In this document: positions 1 through 7,596 of the stretch, in pieces
Position numbering within the stretch: the stretch's first letter is position 1
Layout: each line of letters starts with the position of its first letter
Source: Sphingobium lactosutens
Lineage (GTDB): Bacteria > Pseudomonadota > Alphaproteobacteria > Sphingomonadales > Sphingomonadaceae
Direction: 5' to 3'
NCBI RefSeq assembly: GCF_013393185.1
Contig: NZ_QJQX01000032.1
Coordinates: 33,454-97,453, forward strand
Length of the DNA stretch: 64,000 bases
Program-made: the position numbers and the translations under genes
Notes under the pieces: generated by a model
Databases searched by the model: none
Told to the model about the DNA's origin: nothing
What the model saw: only the letters and a program-made list of their open reading frames with translations

Positions 1-229
1 TGCCGATCTGGACCGTCGACAGGAACTTACCGGGATCGGCCGCCAGCGCCAGCGCGGAGCGCGCCCCGCTGCGTCCGGCCTTCTCCATCGCCTGCAAACG
101 CGGCTTGCGGGCCGACACGATGGCCAGTTCCGACATGGCGAAAACGCCATTGATCGCGACAAGCACCAGAATGATGATGAGGTCTACCCAGGGGAAGGGC
201 GTCGGATTGGGAGGGGGGATCGTGGCCAT
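1..229 (-). CDS. Hemolysin-family/CNNM (DUF21) membrane protein, partial
   Basis: Only the first 76 codons are present; the gene runs off the left edge. The start is the ATG at 229. After a proline-rich leader (ATIPPPNPTPF) comes a hydrophobic helix at about residues 14-33, followed by MSELAIVSARKPRLQ. The MSELA-x-x-SARKPRL pattern is typical of the DUF21 transmembrane domain of CNNM/CorC-type proteins (YtfL, TlyC), which usually continue with CBS domains and a C-terminal CorC domain. These are inner-membrane proteins linked to divalent-cation transport; the hemolysin name is historical. The gene is divergent from the OmpA-like gene to its right. Confidence 0.8.
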   Translation of the reverse strand, partial: MATIPPPNPTPFPWVDLIIILVLVAINGVFAMSELAIVSARKPRLQAMEKAGRSGARSALALAADPGKFLSTVQIG

Positions 230-380
230 GGTGGTCAGTGTCCCCCTATAAACGCTAATCTTTCAATTTCACAACATCGGCATCAGCAAGAGTTCAGTTC
301 GCTTGTGGAACAAAGATCACCGCTTGGCTATTGAGGGGGGCAGAGGCTCCAGCCAGCACAGGATAAAGGGAACAGGATCA

Positions 381-1061
381 ATGAGGATTTCTCACCGCAT
401 CATCGGCGCCGCGGGTCTGGCCGCGATGCTCGCCACCACCGCCTGCACCACCGATCCGCAGACAGGCCAGCGCAGCATTTCCAAGGCGGCGATCGGCGGC
501 ATCGGCGGCGCGCTGGGCGGCTATCTGCTGGGCGATTTGGTCGGCGGCCGCAACGACCGCACCGAAAAGATATTGGGCGCAGGCATCGGCGCGGTCGCGG
601 GTGTGGGCATCGGCGCCTATATGGACGCCCAGGAACGCAAGCTGCGCGAGGAAACGGCCGGTACCGGCGTCGACGTGATCCGCGACGGCGACAATCTGCT
701 GCTCCGCATGCCGTCGGGCATCACGTTCGCCTTTAACAAGTCCGACGTGCAGCCGCAGTTCCAGCCGACGCTGAACGATGTCGCATCGGTGCTGGCGCAA
801 TATCCCAAAACCTATATCGACGTGTACGGCCATACCGACAGCGATGGGTCGGACGCCTATAACCAGACGCTGTCCGAACGCCGCGCCCAGTCGGTTGCCA
901 ATTATCTGGTGACGAAGGGCGTGCAGTCGGCGCGCATCGGCACGCGCGGCTATGGCGAAAGCCAGCCGATCGCCTCCAACGCGACCGAGGAAGGCAAGGC
1001 GTCCAACCGCCGCGTCGAAATCAAGATCGCGCCCGTCACGGAAGCTGACGTGAAGGGGTAG
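381..1061 (+). CDS. OmpA-family protein with glycine-zipper domain
   Basis: A 226-aa envelope protein. Its signal-like N-terminus ends near ATTACTTDP and may be lipidated at Cys, although the lipobox is poor. Residues of about 40-85 form glycine-zipper segments (GGIGGALGGYLLGDLVGG, GAGIGAVAGVGIGAY). The C-terminal half is an OmpA peptidoglycan-binding domain with VYGHTDSDGSDAYNQTLSERRA and GYGESQPIASNATEEGKASN-RR. Such proteins tether the outer membrane to peptidoglycan. The ATG at 381 is chosen because AAAGGGAACA lies just upstream and the signal sequence begins there; the reading frame stays open back to 303, but that extension is not signal-like. Confidence 0.9.
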   Translation: MRISHRIIGAAGLAAMLATTACTTDPQTGQRSISKAAIGGIGGALGGYLLGDLVGGRNDRTEKILGAGIGAVAGVGIGAYMDAQERKLREETAGTGVDVIRDGDNLLLRMPSGITFAFNKSDVQPQFQPTLNDVASVLAQYPKTYIDVYGHTDSDGSDAYNQTLSERRAQSVANYLVTKGVQSARIGTRGYGESQPIASNATEEGKASNRRVEIKIAPVTEADVKG

Positions 1062-1079
1062 ACGTCAAGCCTTTAAAAG

Positions 1080-1112
1080 AGCCATTCGGGCTGAGCCTGT
1101 CGAAGGACTGTT
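1080..1112. repeat. Sphingomonad intergenic repeat, single half-copy
   Basis: CATTCGGGCTGAGCCTGTCGAAG lies between the convergent OmpA-like and tetR genes. The same core (x-CGAACGG/CCGTTCG with GCTGAGCCTGTCGAAG) recurs at about 14.4, 21.6 and 27.1 kb, where it forms inverted pairs. Here only one arm is present, followed by a T-run (TTTTTT). Confidence 0.6.
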
Positions 1113-1127
1113 TTTTGACACCAACTG

Positions 1128-1664
1128 TCAGACGCGGGTGGTGAGCGCCCGCGTCAGCAGCGCCAGCGCCGCCCGCTCCCCTGCCGGATCGGGCGGCAGA
1201 CGGCCATCCAGCGCCAGCGTCGCCAAGCCATGCACCAGTCCCCAACAGGCCAGCGCTCCCGCTTCGCTCTTCGTGGGTGCCAGTTCGGACACCCGCCGCG
1301 CCATCAGCGCATAGGCGCCCCGGCATTGTTCGTGCGGCAGTTCGTTACCCGCTCCATCGGCGAACATCAGGCGGAACAGAGCCGAATGACGACGGGCGAA
1401 GGCGATATAGGCCAGCCCCTGCGCCGTCAGCGCTGCCGCCGAATCGGCTACCACATCAGCGTAGGCCGCCTGCTCCTCCAGCATCGCGAAGCCGCGCAGC
1501 GCCACCGCCGCCATCAGCGCCGCCTTGTCGGCGAAGTGGCGATAGGGCGCCATCGCCGACACCTGCGCCGCCCGCGCCACTGCGCGCAGGCTGATATCAG
1601 CCTCCCCCTCCTCCAGCAGAGCAAGGGCGCAATCCACCAGTCGATCGTGCAGGCTTTGGGTCAT
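1128..1664 (-). CDS. TetR/AcrR-family transcriptional regulator
   Basis: A 178-aa repressor-type protein. Residues 1-50 form a TetR helix-turn-helix (DISLRAVARAAQVSAMAPYRHFADKAALMAAV), followed by an all-helical WHG-type C-terminal domain (AYIAFARRHSALFRLMFA) that would bind a ligand. The ATG at 1664 is preferred over a longer frame to 1724, because the longer version would run across the repeated GTTTACA operator-like sequences and the start of the divergent gene. It probably regulates the divergent DUF4188 gene and itself from the shared 58-bp region. The ligand is unknown. Confidence 0.85.
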   Translation of the reverse strand: MTQSLHDRLVDCALALLEEGEADISLRAVARAAQVSAMAPYRHFADKAALMAAVALRGFAMLEEQAAYADVVADSAAALTAQGLAYIAFARRHSALFRLMFADGAGNELPHEQCRGAYALMARRVSELAPTKSEAGALACWGLVHGLATLALDGRLPPDPAGERAALALLTRALTTRV

Positions 1665-1708
1665 GTTTACACTGTAATCAGTATGTGTTATGTTTACAGC
1701 ATAAACAG
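1663..1708. promoter_or_regulatory. Probable TetR operators in divergent promoter
   Basis: Two copies of ATGTTTACA start at 1663 and 1690, 27 bp apart. The second sits in a perfect inverted repeat TGTTTA-CAGCA-TAAACA (1691-1707). The first sits in TTAC-ACT-GTAA (1667-1677). Lying between the tetR and DUF4188 starts, they are the natural candidates for the regulator's binding sites; the binding itself is inferred. Confidence 0.6.
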
Positions 1709-1722
1709 CATGGAGTCGTGTC

Positions 1723-2175
1723 ATGCAAGTCCGTCAGTCGGTCGATCTGGACGCCTATCCCGACCTCATCATGATCTTGCTCGGCTTTCGCGTGTCGCGC
1801 CTGCGCGGCCTGCCCGCGCTGCTGCGCATCGGCAAGGGGCTGCGCACGATCGAGCGCGACCCGCCCGAAGGGCTGCTGACGCATGAGCAATTTCTCTTCA
1901 GCTGGAACCATGTCGGCATCCGCCAATATTGGCGCGACCTCGACGGCCTGGAACGATTCACCCGTTCCATGCCGCATGCCGGCTGGTGGCGCGACTTCGC
2001 CAAGGGCGACAATGGCGCGGGCTTCTGGCACGAAAGCTACGCCCGCAACGGCGCGATGGAGGCGGTCTATATCGACATGCCGGAACCCATGGGCTTCGGC
2101 CGCTTCGCCCCGTCGCTCGACCCGACCGGTCCATTCCTGACCGCCCGCGCGCGGATGGCGCGCAAGGCGGCTTAG
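1723..2175 (+). CDS. DUF4188-family protein (monooxygenase-like)
   Basis: A 150-aa soluble protein that I place in the DUF4188 family, recognised by an N-terminal LIMILLGFRVSRLRGL and a central FSWNHVGIRQYWRDLDGLERF followed by WWRDFAKGDNGAGFWHESY. The fold is thought to be a ferredoxin-like barrel, and members are often annotated as monooxygenase or aldoxime dehydratase-like, but the reaction here is unknown. The ATG at 1723 follows GGAGTCGTGTC. It is transcribed divergently from the TetR regulator, which suggests a small inducible stress or detoxification cassette. Confidence 0.7.
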   Translation: MQVRQSVDLDAYPDLIMILLGFRVSRLRGLPALLRIGKGLRTIERDPPEGLLTHEQFLFSWNHVGIRQYWRDLDGLERFTRSMPHAGWWRDFAKGDNGAGFWHESYARNGAMEAVYIDMPEPMGFGRFAPSLDPTGPFLTARARMARKAA

Positions 2176-2279
2176 AGCGCGCTGCGTTAAATCTGACGCG
2201 GGTCGCTCGCTCTAAGTTTTTGTTGTCGCATCGTTTTAAGCGGAAAACCGGTTCCCACTTTTCCGCACGATGCTCTAGA
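2175..2279. repeat. Alphaproteobacterial intergenic palindromic repeat (RIME-like)
   Basis: A roughly 105-bp element between convergent genes. It contains GCATCGTTTTAAGCGGAAAA, the core CCGGTTCCCACTTTTCCGC and the closing GATGCTCTAGA. The GAAAACCGGTTCCCACTTTT core is a widely repeated intergenic motif in alphaproteobacteria. Its outer parts (TAGAGCGCGC and GCTCTAGA) are loosely palindromic. It probably contributes to transcription termination for the flanking convergent genes. Confidence 0.6.
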
Positions 2280-2895
2280 AGCTCGCCTTGATCCCGTCGA
2301 TCACGAACTGCGCCGCCAGTGCGGCGAGCAGCACGCCGAGCAGGCGGGTGATGACCGCCTCTATCTTGCGGCCCAGCAACGCCATCAGCGGACCCGCCGC
2401 CATCAGCGAACCCAGCATCAGCGCCAGTGTCAGCACCACCGCGCCCAGCACCACCGCGCGTTCCGCCATGCCGTTGGCGCGCGACATCAGCAGCATGACC
2501 GTCGCGATCGATCCCGGCCCGGCGATCATCGGCATCGCCATGGGGAAGACGGAGACGTCCTCCACATGCGGTTCCTCGGCGCTGATCTTTTCCGCCCGCT
2601 CCTCGCGCCGCTGGGTGCGCTTCTCGAACACCATGTCCATGGCGATCATGAACAGCATGATGCCACCCGCGATGCGGAAGCTGTCGAGCGCGATACCCAG
2701 CACGCCCAGCAACTGCTTGCCCCACAGGGCGAAGACCAGCAGGATCGCGGCGGCGATACCGACCGCGCGGATCGCCATCGCCCGGCGCTGCGCCTGGCTC
2801 GCGCCGGCGGTCAGGCTGGCGTAGATGGGCGCGCAGCCCGGCGGATCGATCACCACGAACAGAGTGACGAAGGCGGACAGGAACAGGGCTGTCAT
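2275..2895 (-). CDS. MarC-family integral membrane protein
   Basis: A 206-aa inner-membrane protein with about six hydrophobic helices. It has the MarC/NAAT signature: an N-terminal FLSAFVTLFVVIDPPGCAPIY, a central FRIAGGIMLFMIAMDM, and VFPMAMPMIAGPGSIATVMLL. A charged cytoplasmic loop with many Glu/Arg residues sits at about 95-112. MarC proteins have no firmly established substrate; despite the name they do not cause multiple antibiotic resistance. It is the last gene of the operon, and its ATG overlaps the previous stop (ATGA). Confidence 0.9.
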   Translation of the reverse strand: MTALFLSAFVTLFVVIDPPGCAPIYASLTAGASQAQRRAMAIRAVGIAAAILLVFALWGKQLLGVLGIALDSFRIAGGIMLFMIAMDMVFEKRTQRREERAEKISAEEPHVEDVSVFPMAMPMIAGPGSIATVMLLMSRANGMAERAVVLGAVVLTLALMLGSLMAAGPLMALLGRKIEAVITRLLGVLLAALAAQFVIDGIKASF

Positions 2896-3563
2896 GATCC
2901 GGCGTTCACCTTATCGTCGATCACGGTTTCATAGGCGCTGCCGGTCCACATCTTCACGGTGACGCGGCGGCTGTTGTCGGCGGCGACATCGGCGCTCCAG
3001 ACCAGACTCTCGTCCGGCGGCGGCGCGACTTCGCCCTTGCCGGGCTTGCCACCGGGCGGTGGCGGCGGTGGGCCATCGGCGCGTGGACTGCGCTTGCAGG
3101 TCGCGACCTTGCCGGTCAGAAATTCCGGCGCCTCACGCGCGGTGGCGAGCGTATCGCCATGGTCGAGAATCCACTGCCAGCGGCCCTTCCTGTCGCGCCG
3201 CCAGAGCGTCGTGAAATAACCGACCGATCCATCCGGTCGCTTCCAGTTGCCGGTGCTGGCGGCCAGATTGCCGTCGCAGGAGACATAGACGATCGAGGGC
3301 GACCATTGGACGGACGCGGGGGGATCGACCTGTTTCCGGAGCCAGTCCTGTGCCAGCACCTTTTGCGGGACGAACATCACCGCATCCTCGGCGGCGGTTT
3401 CGCGGAAGGCGGTCCATTGCCCCTTTTGCTGCGCCAGCCGGTTGAAGGCGATTTCCGCCGCAATCACCGAACTCGGATCGGGCTGGAAGCGCAGGGGCGG
3501 CTTTGCGGCGACAAGCGCCACCGCCCCCAATGTCAGCAGCGCAAGCCGCGCCGCCGCCGTCAC
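2892..3563 (-). CDS. Secreted SnoaL/DUF4440-like protein, proline-rich
   Basis: A 223-aa protein with a GTG start at 3563 that overlaps the folD stop (GTGA). A signal peptide is followed by a cone-shaped SnoaL/NTF2-like domain (about 30-150), with [19 protein letters not shown] and [41 protein letters not shown] linker at about 165-185 leads to a short C-terminal beta segment. NTF2-like domains occur in enzymes and binding proteins, so no activity can be given. The operon position between folD and marC is probably organisational rather than functional. Confidence 0.7.
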   Translation of the reverse strand: MTAAARLALLTLGAVALVAAKPPLRFQPDPSSVIAAEIAFNRLAQQKGQWTAFRETAAEDAVMFVPQKVLAQDWLRKQVDPPASVQWSPSIVYVSCDGNLAASTGNWKRPDGSVGYFTTLWRRDRKGRWQWILDHGDTLATAREAPEFLTGKVATCKRSPRADGPPPPPPGGKPGKGEVAPPPDESLVWSADVAADNSRRVTVKMWTGSAYETVIDDKVNAGS

Positions 3564-4456
3564 AGCCCCTCCGGCTTTGGCAGTCCGGCTCGGGCATGGG
3601 CGGCAACCAGCGTGTTTCGCAGCAGCACCGCGATCGTCATCGGGCCGACGCCGCCCGGCACCGGCGTGATAGCGCGGACATGGGCCAGCGCCTCCGCCGT
3701 GGCGACGTCGCCAACGATGCGGCTCTTGCCCTCTTCCTCCGTATCGGCGACGCGGTTGATGCCGACGTCGATCACGGTCGCGCCCGGTTTGATCCATTCG
3801 CCCTTGACCATTTCCGCGCGGCCCACGGCGGCGACGACGATGTCGGCGCGATGGACGACGCTGGCGAGGTCATGGGTGCGGCTATGCGCGATGGTGACGG
3901 TGGCGTTTTCGGCCAGCAGCAGCTGCGCCATCGGCTTGCCCACGATGTTGGAGCGGCCGACGACGACCGCCTCCATGCCGCTGAGGTCGCCCAGCTCATC
4001 CTTCAGCAGCATGATGCAGCCCATCGGTGTGCAGGGCACCAGCGCCTCCTGCCCGGTCGCGAGACGGCCCGCATTGACGACATGGAAGCCGTCCACATCC
4101 TTAGCCGGATCGACCGCGCCGATCACCGCCGCCTCGTCGATATGTTTCGGGAGAGGCAGCTGGACGAGGATGCCGTCGACGCGATCGTCATGGTTCAGCT
4201 CCTCGATCAGGTCGAGCAGGTCATCCTCGCCGATGCTGTCGGGGCGCTTGAACTCGAAACTTTCCATTCCGACCGCGACGGTCATCTTGCCCTTGGAGCG
4301 GACATAGACGCTGCTCGCCGGGTCTTCGCCCACCAGCACCACGGCGAGGCCCGGCTTGCGCCCCGCCTGCTCGGTGAAAGCCGCGACCCGATCGGCCACC
4401 TTGTCGCGCAGTCCCGCCGCAAAGGCCTTGCCGTCGATGATCTTGCCGATGGTCAT
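3560..4456 (-). CDS. folD: Methylenetetrahydrofolate dehydrogenase/cyclohydrolase FolD
   Basis: This bifunctional 298-aa cytosolic enzyme interconverts 5,10-methylene-THF and 10-formyl-THF using NADP, supplying one-carbon units for purines and fMet. Catalytic motifs are visible: YVRSKGKM with the active Lys (about 55), [12 protein letters not shown], the nucleotide-binding [15 protein letters not shown], and the C-terminal [18 protein letters not shown]. Its length matches the family. The ATG at 4456 overlaps the yggU stop. Confidence 0.96.
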   Translation of the reverse strand: MTIGKIIDGKAFAAGLRDKVADRVAAFTEQAGRKPGLAVVLVGEDPASSVYVRSKGKMTVAVGMESFEFKRPDSIGEDDLLDLIEELNHDDRVDGILVQLPLPKHIDEAAVIGAVDPAKDVDGFHVVNAGRLATGQEALVPCTPMGCIMLLKDELGDLSGMEAVVVGRSNIVGKPMAQLLLAENATVTIAHSRTHDLASVVHRADIVVAAVGRAEMVKGEWIKPGATVIDVGINRVADTEEEGKSRIVGDVATAEALAHVRAITPVPGGVGPMTIAVLLRNTLVAAHARAGLPKPEGL

Positions 4457-4776
4457 GTCTGTTCTACCCAATGTTCGATGAGGGCGATCAGGCGCGCGCC
4501 TGCGCTGCCTCCGCCGATGATCCTTAGCCGCTTTAGCCGGTTGGTGTCGCCCGATTCCAGCAAAATCGCGCCCTTTGGCCAATCCAGCTGTTTCGCCAAT
4601 AGTGCAATCATTGCACCATTAGCCCTGCCCTTTTCCGGCACGGCGCGGACGCGGGCGGATAGCCAGTGCGCGCCGTGCGCATCGGTCCATTCGCCGCCAA
4701 TCTCCTCTTTCGCTGATCCGGGGGTCAGCCGGACGCTGAGCAGCAGGTCGTCGCCGGACCGGCTCCAGACGTTCAC
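4453..4776 (-). CDS. DUF167/YggU-family protein
   Basis: A 107-aa protein of the YggU (UPF0235) family: [15 protein letters not shown], then [24 protein letters not shown] and a closing [12 protein letters not shown]. The GKANxALxxLLA-like helix and the SGxxxRxK strand are diagnostic. The function is unknown. The GTG start at 4776 overlaps the yggT stop by 4 nt, so it is translationally coupled. The yggT-yggU order is conserved in many proteobacteria. Confidence 0.88.
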   Translation of the reverse strand: MNVWSRSGDDLLLSVRLTPGSAKEEIGGEWTDAHGAHWLSARVRAVPEKGRANGAMIALLAKQLDWPKGAILLESGDTNRLKRLRIIGGGSAGARLIALIEHWVEQT

Positions 4777-5063
4777 ACCATACCGAAGAGCGGCGGCAGC
4801 ACGGCCTGACGGATGATCAGGATGGCGAGCAATACGACCATGGGCGACAGGTCGAGCGCGCCAAGGTCCGGCATCACCCGACGGATGGGATTGTAGATGG
4901 GCGCTGTCATCCGGTCGAGTGCGGTCATCACAGTGCGGACGAAGTCATTGCCCATGTTGACGACGTTGAAGGCGATCAGCCAGCTCATGATCGCCTGGAT
5001 GATGATGATCCACCACAGCACGTCCAGAAGGATGACGATGATCTGATAAAGGGCGTAGGCCAT
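4773..5063 (-). CDS. YggT-family membrane protein
   Basis: A 96-aa protein with two hydrophobic regions (IIVILLDVLWWIIIIQAIMSWL and VVLLAILIIRQAVLPPLF) around the YggT motif RMTAPIYNPIRRVMP. Members of this family sit in the inner membrane and have been linked to osmotic tolerance and to division-site organisation; the role here is not shown. The ATG at 5063 has a GGAG eight bases upstream. It is the first gene of the yggT-yggU-folD-SnoaL-marC operon. Confidence 0.88.
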   Translation of the reverse strand: MAYALYQIIVILLDVLWWIIIIQAIMSWLIAFNVVNMGNDFVRTVMTALDRMTAPIYNPIRRVMPDLGALDLSPMVVLLAILIIRQAVLPPLFGMV

Positions 5064-5196
5064 GGGGTCTCCGTTGGATGCTTGGCGCCGCTCTAGCCGA
5101 GGCGGCCACCCTGCCACAAGCATGCTGCGACGCAAAATCCACCAACGACAGGACAAATTCGCCAGACTTGCCGGGATGCCGCGCTATAGGGATAGC

Positions 5197-5721
5197 ATGA
5201 ACTTTCGAGATGCCATCCCCGCCGACGCCCCTCTGATCGCCGCCATCCATGTCGCAAGCTGGCGCATCGCCTATGCCCATATCATGGACCCGGCCTATCT
5301 GGCGGGCGGGATCGAGGCCGAACGGCTCGCGACCTGGACGCAACGGCTGGAAGCGCCGCAGCCGGGCCAGCGCGTCATCGTCGCGGAACAGGACGGACAG
5401 GCAATCGGCTTCACCTGCGTCATCGGCGGAGCCGATCCGCGCTGGGGGACGCTGGTCGACAATCTCCACGCCCTGCCCGCCGCCAAAAGGAGCGGCATCG
5501 GCACCGCGCTGCTGGATCAGGCGGCGCGCTGGGCGGTCGAGGGCTGGCCCGGCATGGGCCTGTTCCTCTGGTGCTACACCGACAATGTCGCGGCGCGGGG
5601 CTTCTATGCGGCGCGCGGCGGGCAGGAAGTCGAGGATTGGGACAAGCCCGGCCCGGACGGCCGGACCCTGCCGGAAAAGCGGATCGCCTGGGGTGATCCG
5701 AGGATGCTGATCCGCCCATAA
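5197..5721 (+). CDS. GNAT-family N-acetyltransferase
   Basis: A 174-aa GNAT acetyltransferase that would transfer an acyl group from acetyl-CoA. An N-terminal RDAIPADAPLIAAIHVASWR is followed by the core strands VIVAEQDGQAIGFTCVIGG, the acetyl-CoA loop LPAAKRSGIGTALLDQAA, and the late WCYTDNVAARGFYAARGGQ segment. The substrate cannot be predicted. The ATG at 5197 is chosen because the GNAT domain begins there; the frame is open further upstream but that stretch lacks family similarity. Confidence 0.88.
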   Translation: MNFRDAIPADAPLIAAIHVASWRIAYAHIMDPAYLAGGIEAERLATWTQRLEAPQPGQRVIVAEQDGQAIGFTCVIGGADPRWGTLVDNLHALPAAKRSGIGTALLDQAARWAVEGWPGMGLFLWCYTDNVAARGFYAARGGQEVEDWDKPGPDGRTLPEKRIAWGDPRMLIRP

Positions 5722-5724
5722 GCT

Positions 5725-5745
5725 CCCCTCCCTGCAAGGGAGGGG
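5725..5745. terminator. Hairpin between convergent GNAT and argB genes
   Basis: A perfect 9-bp inverted repeat CCCCTCCCT-gca-AGGGAGGGG lies just past the GNAT stop and 13 nt from the argB stop. It lacks a T-run, so it may be a repeat element acting as a bidirectional terminator. Confidence 0.55.
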
Positions 5746-5757
5746 AATGAGTTGATA

Positions 5758-6663
5758 TTATTTCCGCACCAGCGTGCCCGCGCCGCGGTCGGTGAAGATT
5801 TCCAGCAGCATCGCGTGCGGCACCCGGCCGTCGAGGATGACCGCAGCATCCACCCCACCCTCGATCGCGCGGACGCAGGTTTCGAGCTTGGGGATCATGC
5901 CGCCGCTGATCGTGCCATCGGCTTCCAGCCCGTGGATCGCTTCGGGATCGAGATCGGTCAGCAACTGGCCCTGCTTGTCGAGCACGCCCGCCACATCGGT
6001 CAGCAGGAAGAAGCGCGACGCCTTCAGTTCGGCGGCGATGGCGCCGGCCATGGTGTCGGCATTCACATTATAGGTATGGCCATCGGTGCCGACGCCCACC
6101 GGCGCGACCACGGGGATGATGCCGTTCTGCGCCAGCGTGTCGAGGATACGGCGGTCGATCGAAACGGGATCGCCGACAAAGCCCAGGTCGACATTGCGCT
6201 CGATCCCCGAATTGGGGTCCGCCTCGCGCTTGCCCAGCACCTTCTCGCACAGGACCAGGCCGCCATCCTTACCCGAAATGCCGACCGCGCGACCGCCCGC
6301 GCCGGCGATCCAGCCGACGATTTCCTTGTTGATGGAGCCGGCCAGCACCATTTCGGCGATCTTCGCGGTTTCGGCATCGGTGACGCGAAGGCCGCCGACG
6401 AACTGCGATTCGACGCCCAGCTTCTTGAGCATCGCGCCGATCTGCGGCCCGCCGCCATGGACGACGACGACATTGATGCCGACCGCCTTCATCAGCACGA
6501 CATCCTCGGCGAAATCGCGCGCCGCCTCGGGATCGCCCATGGCGTGGCCGCCATATTTCACGACGAAGGTCTTGCCCGCATATCGCTGCATATAGGGCAG
6601 CGCCTCGACAAGGGTTTCGGCCTTCGCGAGGAGCGCGGGATCGGGGGCGTGCTTGCTGTTCAT
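5758..6663 (-). CDS. argB: Acetylglutamate kinase ArgB
   Basis: A 301-aa kinase phosphorylating N-acetylglutamate in arginine synthesis. Motifs are the N-terminal [11 protein letters not shown] (phosphate-binding Lys), [15 protein letters not shown], and the C-terminal [12 protein letters not shown]. An arginine-sensitive type is suggested by the N-terminal helix before the kinase fold. The start is either the ATG at 6663 or one four codons earlier (6675); neither has a clear ribosome-binding site, and 6663 fits the usual family N-terminus. The upstream neighbour on this strand is the queuosine-precursor transporter. Confidence 0.95.
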   Translation of the reverse strand: MNSKHAPDPALLAKAETLVEALPYMQRYAGKTFVVKYGGHAMGDPEAARDFAEDVVLMKAVGINVVVVHGGGPQIGAMLKKLGVESQFVGGLRVTDAETAKIAEMVLAGSINKEIVGWIAGAGGRAVGISGKDGGLVLCEKVLGKREADPNSGIERNVDLGFVGDPVSIDRRILDTLAQNGIIPVVAPVGVGTDGHTYNVNADTMAGAIAAELKASRFFLLTDVAGVLDKQGQLLTDLDPEAIHGLEADGTISGGMIPKLETCVRAIEGGVDAAVILDGRVPHAMLLEIFTDRGAGTLVRK

Positions 6664-6700
6664 GCGCGCGCGCATACGGCCTTATGGCCCCCGCTGCAAG

Positions 6701-7333
6701 TTAGCGATCGAGCTTGCGCCCCAGCGACACCGCCAGCGAGATGAGCGGCGGCACGAGGATGATCGACAGGATCACCTTGGCGATCATCTGCCCGACCATC
6801 AGGTCCATGATCGGCCGTTCGCCAAGGAAGGAGATGGTGATGAACAGCAGCGTGTCGACGATCTGCGAGACGACGCTGGCGATCATGCCGCGCAGCCAGA
6901 CCAGCCTGCCCTCGCCGCCAGCCAGCCTGGAGAAGATGAAGACGTTGAGCGTCTGCGACGTGCCGTAGGAGATGAGGCCCGCCAGCATCATGCGCGATCC
7001 CTGCCCCACGACGATCGGGAAGGCATCGACCGCCGGGGGGTACATGCCCGGATCATGCGGCAACGCGATGACGATATGGATCAGCGCCGCCGAGACCAGC
7101 AACGGCACGAAGCCCAGCCGCACCAAAGCGGTCGCGGTCTTCTGGCCATGAAGCTCGGACACGGCGCTGGAAATGATGACCAGCAGCAGGAAAGCGAAGA
7201 TGCCTGCCTCGACCGCGAGCGGTCCCAGCGCCACCTGCTTCACCCCCAGCACGCCGGCCATGCAGACCATGCCGCCGTAAAGGATGGAAAAGACGAAGAG
7301 AGAACGGCTGATGGGCGCGGAGGTGCTGGTCAT
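6701..7333 (-). CDS. Queuosine precursor transporter (VUT/YhhQ family)
   Basis: A 210-aa, roughly six-helix inner-membrane protein of the VUT family. It shows the characteristic FLLLVIISSAVSELHGQKTA segment with acidic and histidine residues, then SYGTSQTLNVFIFSRL and LRGMIASVVSQIVDTLLFI. The family salvages 7-cyano-7-deazaguanine (preQ0) or related queuine precursors for tRNA modification. No queuosine gene or preQ1 riboswitch is visible nearby, and the upstream 260 bp are occupied by repeats. Assignment to the family is firm; substrate choice is inferred. Confidence 0.88.
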   Translation of the reverse strand: MTSTSAPISRSLFVFSILYGGMVCMAGVLGVKQVALGPLAVEAGIFAFLLLVIISSAVSELHGQKTATALVRLGFVPLLVSAALIHIVIALPHDPGMYPPAVDAFPIVVGQGSRMMLAGLISYGTSQTLNVFIFSRLAGGEGRLVWLRGMIASVVSQIVDTLLFITISFLGERPIMDLMVGQMIAKVILSIILVPPLISLAVSLGRKLDR

Positions 7334-7404
7334 CGGCAGCCCTTACCGGCATTTGACGCGCGGGGGAAGATGGGGGGATGGGTGAGGAGAAGTGGCCAAT
7401 GGCG

Positions 7405-7549
7405 GATATTCCCTCTCCCATCGGGAGAGGGAGGGAGCCGTGCGCAGCACGGCGGAAGGGTGAGGGTGAAGGACGCGGCAATACTCACCCTCACCTTCCC
7501 ACTCGGCGGCGCCGAGCGGGCCCCTTCCTCTCCCGGTGGGAGAGGAGTT
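7405..7549. repeat. Long palindromic intergenic repeat
   Basis: This element fills the gap between ppx and the transporter gene. Outer modules are CCTCTCCC-atc-GGGAGAGG (7412-7430) and CCTCTCCC-ggt-GGGAGAGG (7527-7545). Inside are GTGCGCAGCAC, GGGTGAGGGTGA paired with TCACCCTCACC, and CTCGGCG-g-CGCCGAG. The whole element can fold on itself. The CTCTCCC...GGGAGAGG type is a common repeat in sphingomonad genomes. Confidence 0.65.
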
Positions 7550-7596
7550 TATGCCCGCCTTCCACCCATCCTCGCCGGCAAAGCGTTACGCAGTTC

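Noticed and set aside
297..311. GTTC-N7-GAAC, SOS-box-like sequence upstream of the OmpA-like gene
   Set aside because: The half-sites are inverted. The alphaproteobacterial LexA box is a direct repeat GTTC-N7-GTTC, so this does not qualify.
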